Below, piece after piece: positions 42,387 to 53,234 of a stretch of 64,000 nucleotides of DNA (position 1 is the first letter of the stretch; each line of letters begins with the position of its first letter). A model generated the notes under the pieces. That model was not told the origin of the DNA and did no database searches. It saw only the letters and a list, made by a program, of their open reading frames with translations. Origin of the DNA: Caldicellulosiruptor saccharolyticus DSM 8903 (GTDB lineage: Bacteria; Bacillota; Thermoanaerobacteria; Caldicellulosiruptorales; Caldicellulosiruptoraceae). The DNA lies in NCBI RefSeq assembly GCF_000016545.1, contig NC_009437.1, positions 218,501 through 282,500 on the forward strand. Reading direction: 5' to 3'. Position numbers and translations under genes: made by a program.

Positions 42387-43166
42387 GTGAGAAAAGTTCT
42401 TGTAATTGCTGGATTTGATCCTTCTTGTGGAGCTGGCATTGTGCTTGATACAAAAGTTGTAAGATCACTTGGCGAGTTTGCAGCCTCTGTAATAACCTGC
42501 TTGACAGTTCAAACAACTGAGAGGGTCTATGATGCACTTCCCATAGACCCTGATTTTTTTGAGTATCAGCTTCAAAAGATTATTGAGGATATAGAGCCAG
42601 ATAGCGTCAAGATTGGACTTTTGGGAAGTGAAGAAATAACAAGGGTTGTGCTGAGGAATATAAGAAGGTATAATCTCAAAAATATTGTATGTGACCCAGT
42701 TTTGAAATCAACAAGCGGTTTTGAGTTTGGGAAAGATAAGTTTGTCGAGTTTTTGAAAAGCGAATTTTTAAAAGCTTGTAGCGTTATCACACCAAACAAA
42801 ACCGAGGCAGAAGTCATTTTTGATATGAAAATTGAAAATTTTGAAGAAGATATTTTAAATTCTATTCAACAAAAAATGAATAAGATGGGTATAAAATCAT
42901 GCGTTTTAAAAGGTGGGCATGTTGATGGCCATCTTGCAGAGGATGTTTTGATAACACAAACTAAAATTTATAGAGTTTCTGCTAAAAAGAAGGGTTCAAC
43001 AGACAACATTCACGGCACTGGCTGTGCCTTTTCATCTGCGTTTGCTACTTTTCTTGCAAAGGGATATAATATGTATGATACGTTAAAACAAACAAAGGAT
43101 TTTGTTTCAAACTTGATATACAATTCAATAAAGATAGGAAAGGGAAGACTTGTTTTAAATCCTTAA
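42387..43166 (+). CDS. thiD: Hydroxymethylpyrimidine (phosphate) kinase ThiD
   Basis: This 259-residue ribokinase-fold protein begins MRKVLVIAGFDPSCGAGIVLDTK and has SVITPNKTEAEVIF and the anion-hole motif DNIHGTGCAFSSAFATFLAKG. It phosphorylates HMP and HMP-P. GTG 42387 is preferred because AGGGGATGA sits about 7 bases upstream; an ATG at 42378 would touch that site. It closes the thi operon. Confidence 0.9.
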   Translation: MRKVLVIAGFDPSCGAGIVLDTKVVRSLGEFAASVITCLTVQTTERVYDALPIDPDFFEYQLQKIIEDIEPDSVKIGLLGSEEITRVVLRNIRRYNLKNIVCDPVLKSTSGFEFGKDKFVEFLKSEFLKACSVITPNKTEAEVIFDMKIENFEEDILNSIQQKMNKMGIKSCVLKGGHVDGHLAEDVLITQTKIYRVSAKKKGSTDNIHGTGCAFSSAFATFLAKGYNMYDTLKQTKDFVSNLIYNSIKIGKGRLVLNP

Positions 43167-44291
<1,125 letters not shown>

Positions 44292-44303
44292 AAGTAATCA
44301 AAC

Positions 44304-44334
44304 ATGAGAGGGTGTTTTCCCTCTCATTTTTTTG
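44304..44334 (+). terminator. Terminator after tgt
   Basis: ATGAGAGGG (44304-44312) pairs with CCCTCTCAT (44319-44327), then TTTTTTTG. Confidence 0.88.
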
Positions 44335-44371
44335 TTCACATTTGCCAAATAAATAAATTTATTTTTTAGTA

Positions 44372-44408
44372 AAAATCAATTGATTTTGACATTACAAAAT
44401 TATATAAT
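44372..44408 (+). promoter_or_regulatory. Promoter of the GH130 operon with a palindrome over the -35
   Basis: TTGATT (44380-44385) and TATAAT (44403-44408) are 17 bases apart. The perfect palindrome AAAATCAATTGATTTT (44372-44387) covers the -35 and could be the site of the LacI-type regulator encoded at 46338. It lacks the central CG common in LacI operators, so this is tentative. Confidence 0.5.
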
Positions 44409-44467
44409 TAAAGCTGAAATTAAAGTTTACAACATTTGAATATTTCATGCCAGAAAAACAAAGGGGG

Positions 44468-45388
44468 ATGGATTTGTTCAAGCTAAGGAGGTTAGTTCAA
44501 GAACCTATTTTGGAGCCAATTGAAGAAAACCATTGGGAATCAAAAGCTGTTTTTAATGCTGCAGCTGTTTATCACAATGGCTACATTCACTTGTTTTACA
44601 GAGCGTGTAACAATACATTTGAAGCCCTTTCTCTTCCTTATCCTGATGAAAAGTATAAATTCATATCTTCAATAGGATATGCAAAAAGTAAGGATGGAAT
44701 TAATTTTGAAAGGCTCTCTGAGCCAGTTGTTACAGGCCAAGGCGTTCAGGAAGCGTGGGGTGTGGAAGACCCTCGCATAACCTACCTTGACGGAAAATTT
44801 TATATGGTTTATACAGCGTTTGGTGGAATAAGTTGGGAAGATGTAAGAATCTCCATGACATATTCAGATGATTTGATTCACTGGTCAAGCGAACATCAAG
44901 TGTTGCTTGATGAACCAAATAAAGATGGGGCTTTACATCCTGAAAAGGTAAATGGAAAGTATATGCTGTATCATAGGAGACCACCATCTATTTGGGTGGC
45001 ATTTTCAGAAGATTTGAAAAACTGGCATGACCACAAAATTATCATGACTCCTCGGGAGAATAGTTGGGATAGCCAAAAAATTGGGATAGCGGGTCCACCA
45101 ATTTTGATTAACGATGGTTGGCTTTTGATTTATCATGGCGTGGATGAAAATAGGGTGTATCGCTTAGGCGCAGCTCTTTTGGACAGAGACAATCCCACAA
45201 AAGTCGTTGCTCGCCAGGAAGAACCTATATTAGAACCCGAGCTCGAGTGGGAAAAAAATGGGCTTGTGCCAAACGTAGTGTTTAGCTGTGGTCAGTGTAT
45301 TGTGGATGAGGTTTTGTTTGTATATTACGGAGCTTGCGACACTTGCATTGGTGTTGCAGCAGTTGAGGTTGATAAGATAAAGTTTTAA
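44468..45388 (+). CDS. GH130 glycoside phosphorylase, copy 1
   Basis: This 306-residue five-blade beta-propeller protein of family GH130 has AVFNAAAVYHNGYIHLFYRA near residue 27, the general-acid region WGVEDPRITYLDGKFYMVYTAF, HPEKVNGKYMLYHRR and VPNVVFSCGQ. GH130 enzymes phosphorolyse beta-mannosides. Short tandem pairs from Thermoanaerobacter were shown to act on beta-1,2-oligomannan and beta-1,2-mannobiose, and this pair looks alike. ATG 44468 is preferred over 44447, which has no ribosome site; GGGGG lies next to it and TTG 44474 is a further option. Confidence 0.85.
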   Translation: MDLFKLRRLVQEPILEPIEENHWESKAVFNAAAVYHNGYIHLFYRACNNTFEALSLPYPDEKYKFISSIGYAKSKDGINFERLSEPVVTGQGVQEAWGVEDPRITYLDGKFYMVYTAFGGISWEDVRISMTYSDDLIHWSSEHQVLLDEPNKDGALHPEKVNGKYMLYHRRPPSIWVAFSEDLKNWHDHKIIMTPRENSWDSQKIGIAGPPILINDGWLLIYHGVDENRVYRLGAALLDRDNPTKVVARQEEPILEPELEWEKNGLVPNVVFSCGQCIVDEVLFVYYGACDTCIGVAAVEVDKIKF

Positions 45389-45416
45389 TTTTACAAAGGA
45401 AGGGGTATAAGAATAT

Positions 45417-46310
45417 ATGATAAAACTGGAAAGACTAAGTCATAAACCTGTTTTAGGACCCAAAAAGGAGGACTACTGGCAAAGATCGGCAGTGTTCAAT
45501 GCAGCAGCTATATATTATCGAGGATTGATACATCTGCTTTATCGTGCAACTGATTTACCACCTCATGAAAAGTATGGTCCATACATCTCAAGGATTGGTT
45601 ATGCAGTTTCAACAGATGGTATAAATTTCTATAGGTTTGACAAACCCGTAATGGAAGCGGTTTGTGACCAAGAAAGAAGGGGAATTGAAGACCCAAGAAT
45701 AGTTAGAATAGACGATACTTTTTATATGACATATACTGGGTTTGGGAATAGATTTGAGGGCGATTATAGAATAATGATTGCAAGGTCTCGAAATCTCATT
45801 ACATGGGAACGAATTGGTGTTGCATTAGATGAACCTAATAAGGATGCTACGCTATTTCCACAAAAGATAAAAGGCAGGTATGTAATGTTTCACAGAAGAT
45901 ACCCGAACATGTGGCTAGCATTTTCAGAAGATTTGGTTAACTGGACAGACCATGTTGAGCTTGTTAAAATAAGGCCAAATACCTGGGAGAGTAGTCGTGT
46001 TGGTGTTGCAGGGCCACCCATCGAACATAAATATGGATATATTGTAATTTATCATGCTGCTGACCATAAAAATGTTTATCGCTTAGGTATATTGCTACTT
46101 GATAAGAAAGACCCAACAAAAATCTTATCCCGTCAGAGTGAGCCCATACTTGAACCTGAGCTTGATTGGGAAGTAAATGGGTACATACCCAATGTTGTTT
46201 TTAGTTGTGGTCATGTGAGACTTGGTGATGATCTGTTAGTATATTATGGAGGAGCTGATACAGTTATAGGTGTTGCAAAATTGGACCTTAAAAATGTAAA
46301 ATTTGACTAA
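45417..46310 (+). CDS. GH130 glycoside phosphorylase, copy 2
   Basis: This 297-residue paralogue of the previous enzyme has AVFNAAAIYYRGLIHLLYRA, RGIEDPRIVRIDDTFYMTYTGF, FPQKIKGRYVMFHRR and IPNVVFSCGH in the same places. The pair differ at several positions around the active-site pocket (W/R before G-(V/I)-EDPR), suggesting division of labour between chain lengths. It lies 28 bases after copy 1. No signal peptide, so both act inside the cell on imported sugar. Confidence 0.85.
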   Translation: MIKLERLSHKPVLGPKKEDYWQRSAVFNAAAIYYRGLIHLLYRATDLPPHEKYGPYISRIGYAVSTDGINFYRFDKPVMEAVCDQERRGIEDPRIVRIDDTFYMTYTGFGNRFEGDYRIMIARSRNLITWERIGVALDEPNKDATLFPQKIKGRYVMFHRRYPNMWLAFSEDLVNWTDHVELVKIRPNTWESSRVGVAGPPIEHKYGYIVIYHAADHKNVYRLGILLLDKKDPTKILSRQSEPILEPELDWEVNGYIPNVVFSCGHVRLGDDLLVYYGGADTVIGVAKLDLKNVKFD

Positions 46311-46337
46311 GAAGTTTTAAAATAAAAGGGGATTGAA

Positions 46338-47360
46338 ATGGAGATAAATACAAAAAAGAGAAGAAAAAATGTTACTCTTGAGGATATAGCCAGAAAACTT
46401 AATATTTCAAAAAACGCGGTTTCTCTTGCTCTGGCAAACAAGCCAGGTGTCTCTGAAAAGACAAGACAGCTTGTTTTTCAGACTGCAAAAGAGCTTGGCT
46501 ATAAATTCAAAGAAAAAGAAGAACAAAAAGGGACAATAGCACTTATTATGACAAAAAATATTATTGAAGACCCGTACTTTTTTAGTGCAATAGTTTATTC
46601 AGTTGAAAATGAAATTAGGAAAGAAGGTTATGATTTTAGTTTGTATTGCATCTCAAGTGAAGATGAATGGAATATAGAAGAGATTTTAACAAGTTCATCG
46701 TTTGAGGGGATTATAATTGTATCTGCCATCAGCGAAAATGTAATCAAAAAAATTGAAGAAAAAAAGATTCCCACAGTTGTAATTGACAATTTAGTAGACA
46801 GTACCTGTATAGACACTGTAAACACAGACAATTACAGGTCTACAAAGGCTGCTATAGAATATTTGATAAAGCAGGGATTTAAACATATCGGTTTTATAGG
46901 AGACGTTAATCACGCTATTAGTTATAGAGAAAGATGGGAAGGTTTTATGGCTGCTCATGAAGAGTTTGACATTGAGATTGACAAAAAGGTCTGTAAAATT
47001 GAAGGGTTTAAAGATTTTAGCAAAAATCCAGAACCGGAGATTCAGGCATTTTTAAAGAACTTGGAAAAAATGCCACAAGCATTTTTTTGCGTAAGTGACC
47101 TTTCCACTTTGCTCACAGCAAGTGTGCTGAAAGAAATGGGATTCCAGATTCCAAAAGATGTTAGCATTGTTGGCTTTGATGATACTGAGCTTGTGAAACA
47201 CTTCAAACCAGCACTTTCAATGATTCACATTGACAGAAATTACTACGGGCAAAGAGCAGTCAAGCAGCTTCTTGAGAGAATAAAATGTCCTAACAAACCG
47301 GTTGAAGATGTAAGAATATTTTGCAGATTAAATATAAGAAAATCAATAAGGGCACTTTGA
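46338..47360 (+). CDS. LacI-family transcriptional regulator
   Basis: This 340-residue protein has the HTH VTLEDIARKLNISKNAVSLALANKPGVSEKTRQLV at the N-terminus and a periplasmic-binding-like sensor (YDFSLYCISS, GFKHIGFIGDVNHAISYRERWEGF, DVSIVGFDDTELVKHFKPALSMIHID). It sits between the GH130 genes and the transporter and likely represses both in response to a mannoside. NAVSLALANKPGVS has the usual hinge contacts. Confidence 0.9.
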   Translation: MEINTKKRRKNVTLEDIARKLNISKNAVSLALANKPGVSEKTRQLVFQTAKELGYKFKEKEEQKGTIALIMTKNIIEDPYFFSAIVYSVENEIRKEGYDFSLYCISSEDEWNIEEILTSSSFEGIIIVSAISENVIKKIEEKKIPTVVIDNLVDSTCIDTVNTDNYRSTKAAIEYLIKQGFKHIGFIGDVNHAISYRERWEGFMAAHEEFDIEIDKKVCKIEGFKDFSKNPEPEIQAFLKNLEKMPQAFFCVSDLSTLLTASVLKEMGFQIPKDVSIVGFDDTELVKHFKPALSMIHIDRNYYGQRAVKQLLERIKCPNKPVEDVRIFCRLNIRKSIRAL

Positions 47361-47439
47361 ATGTTTTTAAAAGTCCTAAAGGAAAGGGACCTTTCTATAA
47401 AATCAATTTAAATAACGTTTAAAATCAAGCAAAAATAAC

Positions 47440-47468
47440 TTGACGCATTTTACAAAAAGGTGTATAAT
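47440..47468 (+). promoter_or_regulatory. Promoter of the family-5 ABC transporter operon
   Basis: TTGACG (47440-47445) and TATAAT (47463-47468) with a 17-base spacer. Just upstream, TTTAAATAACGTTTAAA (near 47406-47422) is an imperfect inverted repeat with a central CG, possibly a LacI-type operator. Confidence 0.6.
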
Positions 47469-47550
47469 CTAAATACAAAATTCTTTTTCATGTTCATTTC
47501 TTTTGAACAAAAATAATAAAAAATCTAAGGGTAAAGGAGGAATTGGGAAG

Positions 47551-49362
47551 ATGTCTGTTCGTCTCAAAAGGTTATTGTCAGTTCTGCTGGTTGTGTTGTT
47601 CTTGTTAAGCGTAATGGGGGTTTCATTTGCAGCTTCTACTTCAAGCTCTTCAGGTGAGCTGCGATTGGCAACAGACTGGCCATATCCATTCCATGGTAAT
47701 CCTTTCGGCCCGGGAGCAATTGGCGGTGCATGGTGGTTTGCATATGAACCTTTTGCGTATTACATTCCACAAACAGGTGAATATATCCCAAGATTAGCAG
47801 AGAGCTGGAAGATTGAAAAAGGCAAAGTTACAATTAACCTCAGAAAAAATGGAAAGTTCAGCGATGGCAAGCCATTTACTTCAAAAGACGTAATAACCAC
47901 AATCAATCTCATTCAAGCAATGTGGCAGTGGCCATATGAGATTGAATCTGTTACAGCACCGAATAATTACACAGTTGTCTTCACACTTTCAAAAGATGCT
48001 CCTCAATCATTTGTTCATACAATCCTTACAGACGGTGCAATGGCAGCTTTGGCTCCATACCATGTCTATGGCAAATGGTCAAATCAGGCAAAAGAGGTGG
48101 CTGACTTAGGTAAAAAGATATTTGCACTAACATCTCAAGGCAAAACACCAGATGCTCAGTTAAAGAAAGACTATGATAAGAAAGCAGACCAGCTTAGAAA
48201 ACAAATTAATGCTTTCTCACCATTCAAGACGCTTAAAAGAATGCCAGTTGTAGGTTCATTTGAACCAACAAAGATAACCCAGTCAGAGATGGTACTTACC
48301 GCTAACAAGTATCACTGGTTATATTCAAAGATGAAGATAAGAAAAATTACATTCAGAAGATGGTCTTCTAATGAATTTGTATGGGCATCACTTATTTCAG
48401 GAGAGATATACGCTGCACATCCGAATATGCCAAAAGATGTAGTTGACCAGCTGAGTATCCTCAATCCAAGCTTAAAAGTCAAAACTACCTCTGACTTGTC
48501 AGAAATAGCATTAGTTTTTAACTATCAAAAACCTCTATTTAAAGATATAAACTTGAGAAAAGCAATTGCATATGTATTAGATAGGTCTAAGATAAGAGAT
48601 GTAGCTGTATGGCAGGCATTTACAACCGCACCTTATGCTCATGGTATACTGAAGAGCATGGAATCTAAATGGATAACAAAGGATACGATGAGCAAATTAA
48701 CCAAGTACACAACAAATTATAAATTAGCAGAAGAGATTTTGAAAAAGGCTGGGTATAAGAAAGTAGGCAATACATGGCAGCAACCAAATGGTCAACCAGT
48801 TGCATTTACATTATCAGTGTACGGGCCACACAATGATTGGGTTTTAGCAGCAAGAGAAGTTGTTCAACAGCTCAATAATTTTGGGTTCAAAGTTGAAATG
48901 AAACTTATTCCAGACGGTATGCGAGACCAAGTTATGAAGAGCGGAGATTATGAAGCAGCTATTGAATTTGGAGTTGCATGGTGGGGTTATCCACATCCAT
49001 ATACAGGATATCAGAGACTGTATCAGACTGATGTATATAACATAACAAAATTCCCAGCAAAAGATAAATACGCAACACCATGGGGTAAGCTTTCTCCATA
49101 TGATTTGACTGAACAGTTGAGAGATGTTGCCCAGGATAAGAAGAAGTCGGTAGATGTTATACAAAAATTAGCATACATTACCAACGAGTATTTACCTGTA
49201 ATACCGCTATTTGAAAAGGTTTTGCCAATTTACTATTCAGATGGTAGAAAGGTGACAGGTTGGCCAGCAAAAGATGATCCACTCTGGTCACTTGCTCCTG
49301 GTGGAATAGAAAGAGTGTACAATCTTTTAATTACAACAGGTAAACTTGTTCCCAAAAAATAA
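47551..49362 (+). CDS. Extracellular solute-binding protein family 5, likely oligosaccharide
   Basis: This 603-residue binding protein has a signal sequence (LLSVLLVVLFLLSVMGVSFAAS) and the family-5 pattern YEPFAYYIPQTGEYIPRLAESWKIEKGKVTINLRKNGKFSDGKPFTSKDVI near residue 55. The end is NLLITTGKLVPKK. Family 5 proteins bind peptides, but thermophile members also bind cello- and manno-oligosaccharides. There is no Cys at the signal end, so no lipobox. ATG 47551 follows AAGGAGGAATTGGG; an upstream ATG lacks a site. The neighbouring GH130 genes and LacI regulator argue for a mannoside ligand. Confidence 0.82.
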   Translation: MSVRLKRLLSVLLVVLFLLSVMGVSFAASTSSSSGELRLATDWPYPFHGNPFGPGAIGGAWWFAYEPFAYYIPQTGEYIPRLAESWKIEKGKVTINLRKNGKFSDGKPFTSKDVITTINLIQAMWQWPYEIESVTAPNNYTVVFTLSKDAPQSFVHTILTDGAMAALAPYHVYGKWSNQAKEVADLGKKIFALTSQGKTPDAQLKKDYDKKADQLRKQINAFSPFKTLKRMPVVGSFEPTKITQSEMVLTANKYHWLYSKMKIRKITFRRWSSNEFVWASLISGEIYAAHPNMPKDVVDQLSILNPSLKVKTTSDLSEIALVFNYQKPLFKDINLRKAIAYVLDRSKIRDVAVWQAFTTAPYAHGILKSMESKWITKDTMSKLTKYTTNYKLAEEILKKAGYKKVGNTWQQPNGQPVAFTLSVYGPHNDWVLAAREVVQQLNNFGFKVEMKLIPDGMRDQVMKSGDYEAAIEFGVAWWGYPHPYTGYQRLYQTDVYNITKFPAKDKYATPWGKLSPYDLTEQLRDVAQDKKKSVDVIQKLAYITNEYLPVIPLFEKVLPIYYSDGRKVTGWPAKDDPLWSLAPGGIERVYNLLITTGKLVPKK

Positions 49363-49380
49363 TTTATGGAGGGTAACCAA

Positions 49381-50367
49381 TTGCGATATATTATTGATCG
49401 ACTTGTTTATCTGTTCATAGTATTGATTATCGCCATAAGCGGGGTTTTTGTCCTGGTAAATAAGATGCCAGGTGACCCCGCTTATGGCCTGGCTGTTTCA
49501 ATAGCCCAGCAGAGAAATATGCAAATGGACCAAGCACTTGAAATTGCACATAAAATAATGGGAATTGACCCTCACGAGTCGCTGATAGTCAGATATTTCA
49601 GATTTATTTCAAATCTATTTAAAGGCAATTTTGGTTATTCAGCATTTTATCAGACAAGTGTAAATGAGATAATTGCTAAATCTCTGCCATGGACCCTATT
49701 TGTTATATCACTTGCTACATTTGTAAGTTTCATGGTTGGAATTTTTATGGGGGCTTTTGCTGCACAAAAAAGGGGAACAATAATTGACTTAGTAATTTCG
49801 ACAATTTCCAGCATAATTCAAGCTGTTCCTCCGTTTGTATTGGCAGTGTTGATTTTGTTTATTTTTGCTGTGAGACTGAGAGTACTTCCCATAGGCGGTG
49901 CTTATCCAGTTGATGTTGAACCTTCATTTTCTGTTCAGTTCATTTTAAAAGTTTTGCATCATGCAATTGGTCCAATGTTTGCAACAGCCATTCCTCAGAT
50001 GGCAGCATGGACACTTGCAATGAGGGGAAATACATCACAGGTAATGGAAGAAGATTATATTAGATTTGCCCAGGCACGTGGTTTGAGAGATTCTGTGATT
50101 GCAAATAAGTATATAAAAAACAATGCGATGCTACCGCTGGTTGCCAGCCTTGCAATTTCGATAGGTTATATGTTAGGAGGACATACATTGGTAGAATCTA
50201 TTTTCAATTATCCTGGGATTGGATTTTATTTTGGAAAAGCAATTGCTGTAAGAGATTTTGGACTTTTGACAGGTTTGTTCTCGTTGATTGTAATTGGTGT
50301 TATTGTTGCTACCTTTATAGCCGAGATTATATATGCATTAATTGATCCAAGGGTGAAGTTAAAATGA
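49381..50367 (+). CDS. ABC transporter permease, DppB/OppB type
   Basis: This 328-residue membrane protein has six helices. N-terminal YIIDRLVYLFIVLIIAISGVFVL and MPGDPAYGLA are typical of OppB. The cytoplasmic EAA loop is EEDYIRFAQARGLRDSVIANKYIKNNAMLP. TTG 49381 is chosen as start because GGAGGG lies 8 bases upstream; the ATG at 49366 lies too close to the previous stop. It overlaps the next gene by 4 bases. Confidence 0.88.
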   Translation: MRYIIDRLVYLFIVLIIAISGVFVLVNKMPGDPAYGLAVSIAQQRNMQMDQALEIAHKIMGIDPHESLIVRYFRFISNLFKGNFGYSAFYQTSVNEIIAKSLPWTLFVISLATFVSFMVGIFMGAFAAQKRGTIIDLVISTISSIIQAVPPFVLAVLILFIFAVRLRVLPIGGAYPVDVEPSFSVQFILKVLHHAIGPMFATAIPQMAAWTLAMRGNTSQVMEEDYIRFAQARGLRDSVIANKYIKNNAMLPLVASLAISIGYMLGGHTLVESIFNYPGIGFYFGKAIAVRDFGLLTGLFSLIVIGVIVATFIAEIIYALIDPRVKLK

Positions 50368-51245
50368 AGAATAAGAGATTTTCAAACTTTTTTTATGACT
50401 ATATTCAGCCCATTCTTACAAATAAAAAATCTCTCATTGGATTAATAATACTTTCTTTTTTTATTTTAATGGCAACCATAGGACCATTGGTAGTTCCATT
50501 GAATATGAATTCTAACTTTGCAGAAAGATACCAAAAACCTTCACTCAAACATCCATTTGGCACAGACTATTTTGGTGTTGATATATTTCAGCAAATTGTC
50601 CATGGCTCAAGGTCTGTAATCTCACTTACGTTACTTGCAAGCCTGTTTGCAGTTATTATAGGTACAATTTTTGGTGTTGCACGAGGATATATTGAAGGAG
50701 TTGCAGGGAAGATTTTAGATGCGATCATAACTGTATTTTTAGTCATTCCTTCATTTCCTGCACTTTTGATTTTGGCAGCGATATTTACAAATGCTAAATT
50801 GAACGCTGTTGAAATTGCTCTGCTGGTTGCTATTTGGTTGTGGGCACCACTGGCAAAACAGATATCAGCTCAGGTGCTTGCCATCAAGTCAAAAGAGTTT
50901 ATAGAAGCATCAAAAATGCTAAATATGGGGCTTGGTTACATACTATTCAGTGACATCGCAAAGCTGTTAATACCTTATATCTTCATAAATTTTGTAACGC
51001 AGATAAAAAGTGCAATGGAATTTTCAATAGGACTGATGTTTTTAGGGCTTGCAAAGTTTGATCCTACCCATTGGGGGATAATGCTAAATTATGCTCTGTA
51101 CCAGGCAGGGGCATTATATACACCTAAGGGTTTTCATTATCCATTTTTTATAATCCTCAATATTGTCCTACTGATTTATGGAGGAATATTATTGGCCCAA
51201 GGAATTGAAGAAGTGTTTAATCCTAAACTTCGGGGGCATGAATAA
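50364..51245 (+). CDS. ABC transporter permease, DppC/OppC type
   Basis: This 293-residue protein has an N-terminal OppC helix (SLIGLIILSFFILMATIGPLVVP), HPFGTDYFGVDIFQQIVHGSR and the EAA loop KEFIEASKMLNMGLGYILFSDIAKLLIPY. It forms the channel with the upstream permease. The start overlaps the dppB-like stop (ATGA). Confidence 0.88.
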   Translation: MKNKRFSNFFYDYIQPILTNKKSLIGLIILSFFILMATIGPLVVPLNMNSNFAERYQKPSLKHPFGTDYFGVDIFQQIVHGSRSVISLTLLASLFAVIIGTIFGVARGYIEGVAGKILDAIITVFLVIPSFPALLILAAIFTNAKLNAVEIALLVAIWLWAPLAKQISAQVLAIKSKEFIEASKMLNMGLGYILFSDIAKLLIPYIFINFVTQIKSAMEFSIGLMFLGLAKFDPTHWGIMLNYALYQAGALYTPKGFHYPFFIILNIVLLIYGGILLAQGIEEVFNPKLRGHE

Positions 51246-51247
51246 AG

Positions 51248-52228
51248 ATGAATTGTTTGTTGAAAGTATCTAATCTTAAAGCAATTTATTTGGTAAGAGA
51301 GGGTACCATCAAAGCAACAGATGACGTGTCGTTTGAGATTTTTGAGAATACCGCTGCAGCAATTGTTGGAGAGAGTGCGTCGGGTAAAAGTACAATAATT
51401 GAAGCAATGACAAGAACTTTACCACCTAATGGAAGAATTCTTTCAGGGACTGTTGAGTATAAAGGGAAGGATCTTTTAAAAATTAGCGAAGAGGAATTGA
51501 GAACAATCAGATGGAAAGAAATAGCGCTTGTTCCTCAAGCTGCCCAGCAATCATTAAATCCTACTATGAAAATTATTGACCATTTTAAAGATACAATACA
51601 AGCCCATGGGATAAACTGGAATAAGGACGAATTGATTAGTAGAGCCTCTGAAAAGATAAGAATGGTAAGACTCAATCCTGAAACTGTACTTAATGCTTAT
51701 CCTATGCAGCTTTCAGGTGGTATGAAACAGCGGGTCTTGATAGCACTGGCATTGCTTCTTGAACCTAAAATTCTAATACTTGATGAACCAACTTCTGCTT
51801 TGGATGTTTTAACCCAGGCACATATCATTCAGCTGCTAAAAGACCTTAAAAAGAAACTTAATATTACACTTATTTTTGTGACTCACGACATTGCAGTTGC
51901 AGCCGAACTTGCTGACAATATTTTTGTAATTTATGGTGGATGTTTGGTGGAATGCAGCCCAACGTTTGAAATTTTCAAAAATCCTAAACATCCTTATACT
52001 AAAGGTTTGATAAATTCCATCATGGCAATTAATGCGGATATGTCGAAAATAAAAGCAATCCCTGGCGACCCACCAAGTTTACTTAATCCTCCTTCTGGCT
52101 GCAGATTCCATCCGCGATGTGAACATGTAATGGACATTTGCAAAAAGGTCAGACCACCACTTGTGCAACTTTCAAGTGGATCAAAGGTAGCATGCCATTT
52201 GTATGAAGAAGGAGGATATAGAAGATGA
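51248..52228 (+). CDS. ABC transporter ATPase, DppD/OppD type
   Basis: This 326-residue ATPase has Walker A GESASGKSTIIEAM near residue 39, signature LSGGMKQRVLIALALL, Walker B ILILDEPTSALDV and the OppD C-terminal cysteines CRFHPRCEHVMDIC, probably a 4Fe-4S or zinc site. It overlaps the next gene by 4 bases. Confidence 0.9.
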   Translation: MNCLLKVSNLKAIYLVREGTIKATDDVSFEIFENTAAAIVGESASGKSTIIEAMTRTLPPNGRILSGTVEYKGKDLLKISEEELRTIRWKEIALVPQAAQQSLNPTMKIIDHFKDTIQAHGINWNKDELISRASEKIRMVRLNPETVLNAYPMQLSGGMKQRVLIALALLLEPKILILDEPTSALDVLTQAHIIQLLKDLKKKLNITLIFVTHDIAVAAELADNIFVIYGGCLVECSPTFEIFKNPKHPYTKGLINSIMAINADMSKIKAIPGDPPSLLNPPSGCRFHPRCEHVMDICKKVRPPLVQLSSGSKVACHLYEEGGYRR

Positions 52229-53208
52229 GCGAAATTGCCATAACAGCGCAGAATGTAAGTAAAATTTATTCTCAAGGATTATTTAGAAAAAAATACAAAT
52301 TAGTACTTGACAATATAAATTTAGAAGTCAAAAAAGGTGACAGATTAGTTATTATTGGCGAAAGTGGTATGGGGAAGACTACACTTGCAAGAATATTGGC
52401 AAACCTTGATGCACCGTCATCTGGTGATGTATACTGGTTTGGAACAAGTTTAAAAGATGTGAATACAAGTGAGTACAAACATCTAAGAAAAAAAGTTCAG
52501 TATGTTCATCAAGACCCCTATGCATCTTTGCATCCATCAAAGACCATTTTTAAGATAATAGCTGACCCGTTAAGAGAGTGTCAGGGTCTTACAGGGAAAA
52601 AGTTAGAGGAAAAGGTCTATGATCTTTTAGAGATGGTTGGGCTGATGCCACCTGACTATTTTTTTAATAAATATCCACACCATTTATCTGGTGGTGGACG
52701 CCAGCGACTTGCAATTGCACGTGCGTTGACTGCACAGCCTGAGATACTAATTGCTGATGAACCTATAAGTATGATTGACATGTCGCTAAGGGCTGCAATA
52801 ATAAAGTTATTAAAAGACCTAAATGACAAACATAATATTACTGTCATACTCATTTTACATGATATTGGAGCAGCAAGGTATTTTACTTATGAAAAGGGTG
52901 AGATTGCAGTTTTATATGGTGGCAGAATTGTTGAAAAAGGAACAAGTAAAGAGGTGATAACAAGACCTATTCATCCTTATACAAAAGTACTTATTAGTTC
53001 AAGCCCTATTGCAGATCCAGAGCTGGCAAGAAACAGAGAGATCGAACAGCTAAGGTCGTACGACCCACCAGTAAGGGGACCGGAGACAAAAAACTGTCCA
53101 TTTTCACATGCATGTAACTATTTTGTTGATAAATGTTTGAGCGTCACACCTGAACTTGAGAAGGTAAATGCAGACCATTATATTGCTTGCCATGTTTTTA
53201 AAGATTAG
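52225..53208 (+). CDS. ABC transporter ATPase, DppF/OppF type
   Basis: This 327-residue ATPase has Walker [14 protein letters not shown], signature [15 protein letters not shown], Walker [15 protein letters not shown] and a Cys cluster at the end ([14 protein letters not shown]). It completes the importer with dppD. Walker B has ADEP in place of the usual LDEP, still functional in relatives. Confidence 0.9.
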   Translation: MSEIAITAQNVSKIYSQGLFRKKYKLVLDNINLEVKKGDRLVIIGESGMGKTTLARILANLDAPSSGDVYWFGTSLKDVNTSEYKHLRKKVQYVHQDPYASLHPSKTIFKIIADPLRECQGLTGKKLEEKVYDLLEMVGLMPPDYFFNKYPHHLSGGGRQRLAIARALTAQPEILIADEPISMIDMSLRAAIIKLLKDLNDKHNITVILILHDIGAARYFTYEKGEIAVLYGGRIVEKGTSKEVITRPIHPYTKVLISSSPIADPELARNREIEQLRSYDPPVRGPETKNCPFSHACNYFVDKCLSVTPELEKVNADHYIACHVFKD

Positions 53209-53234
53209 ATTGAGAAATTAATGGAGATGAGAAG

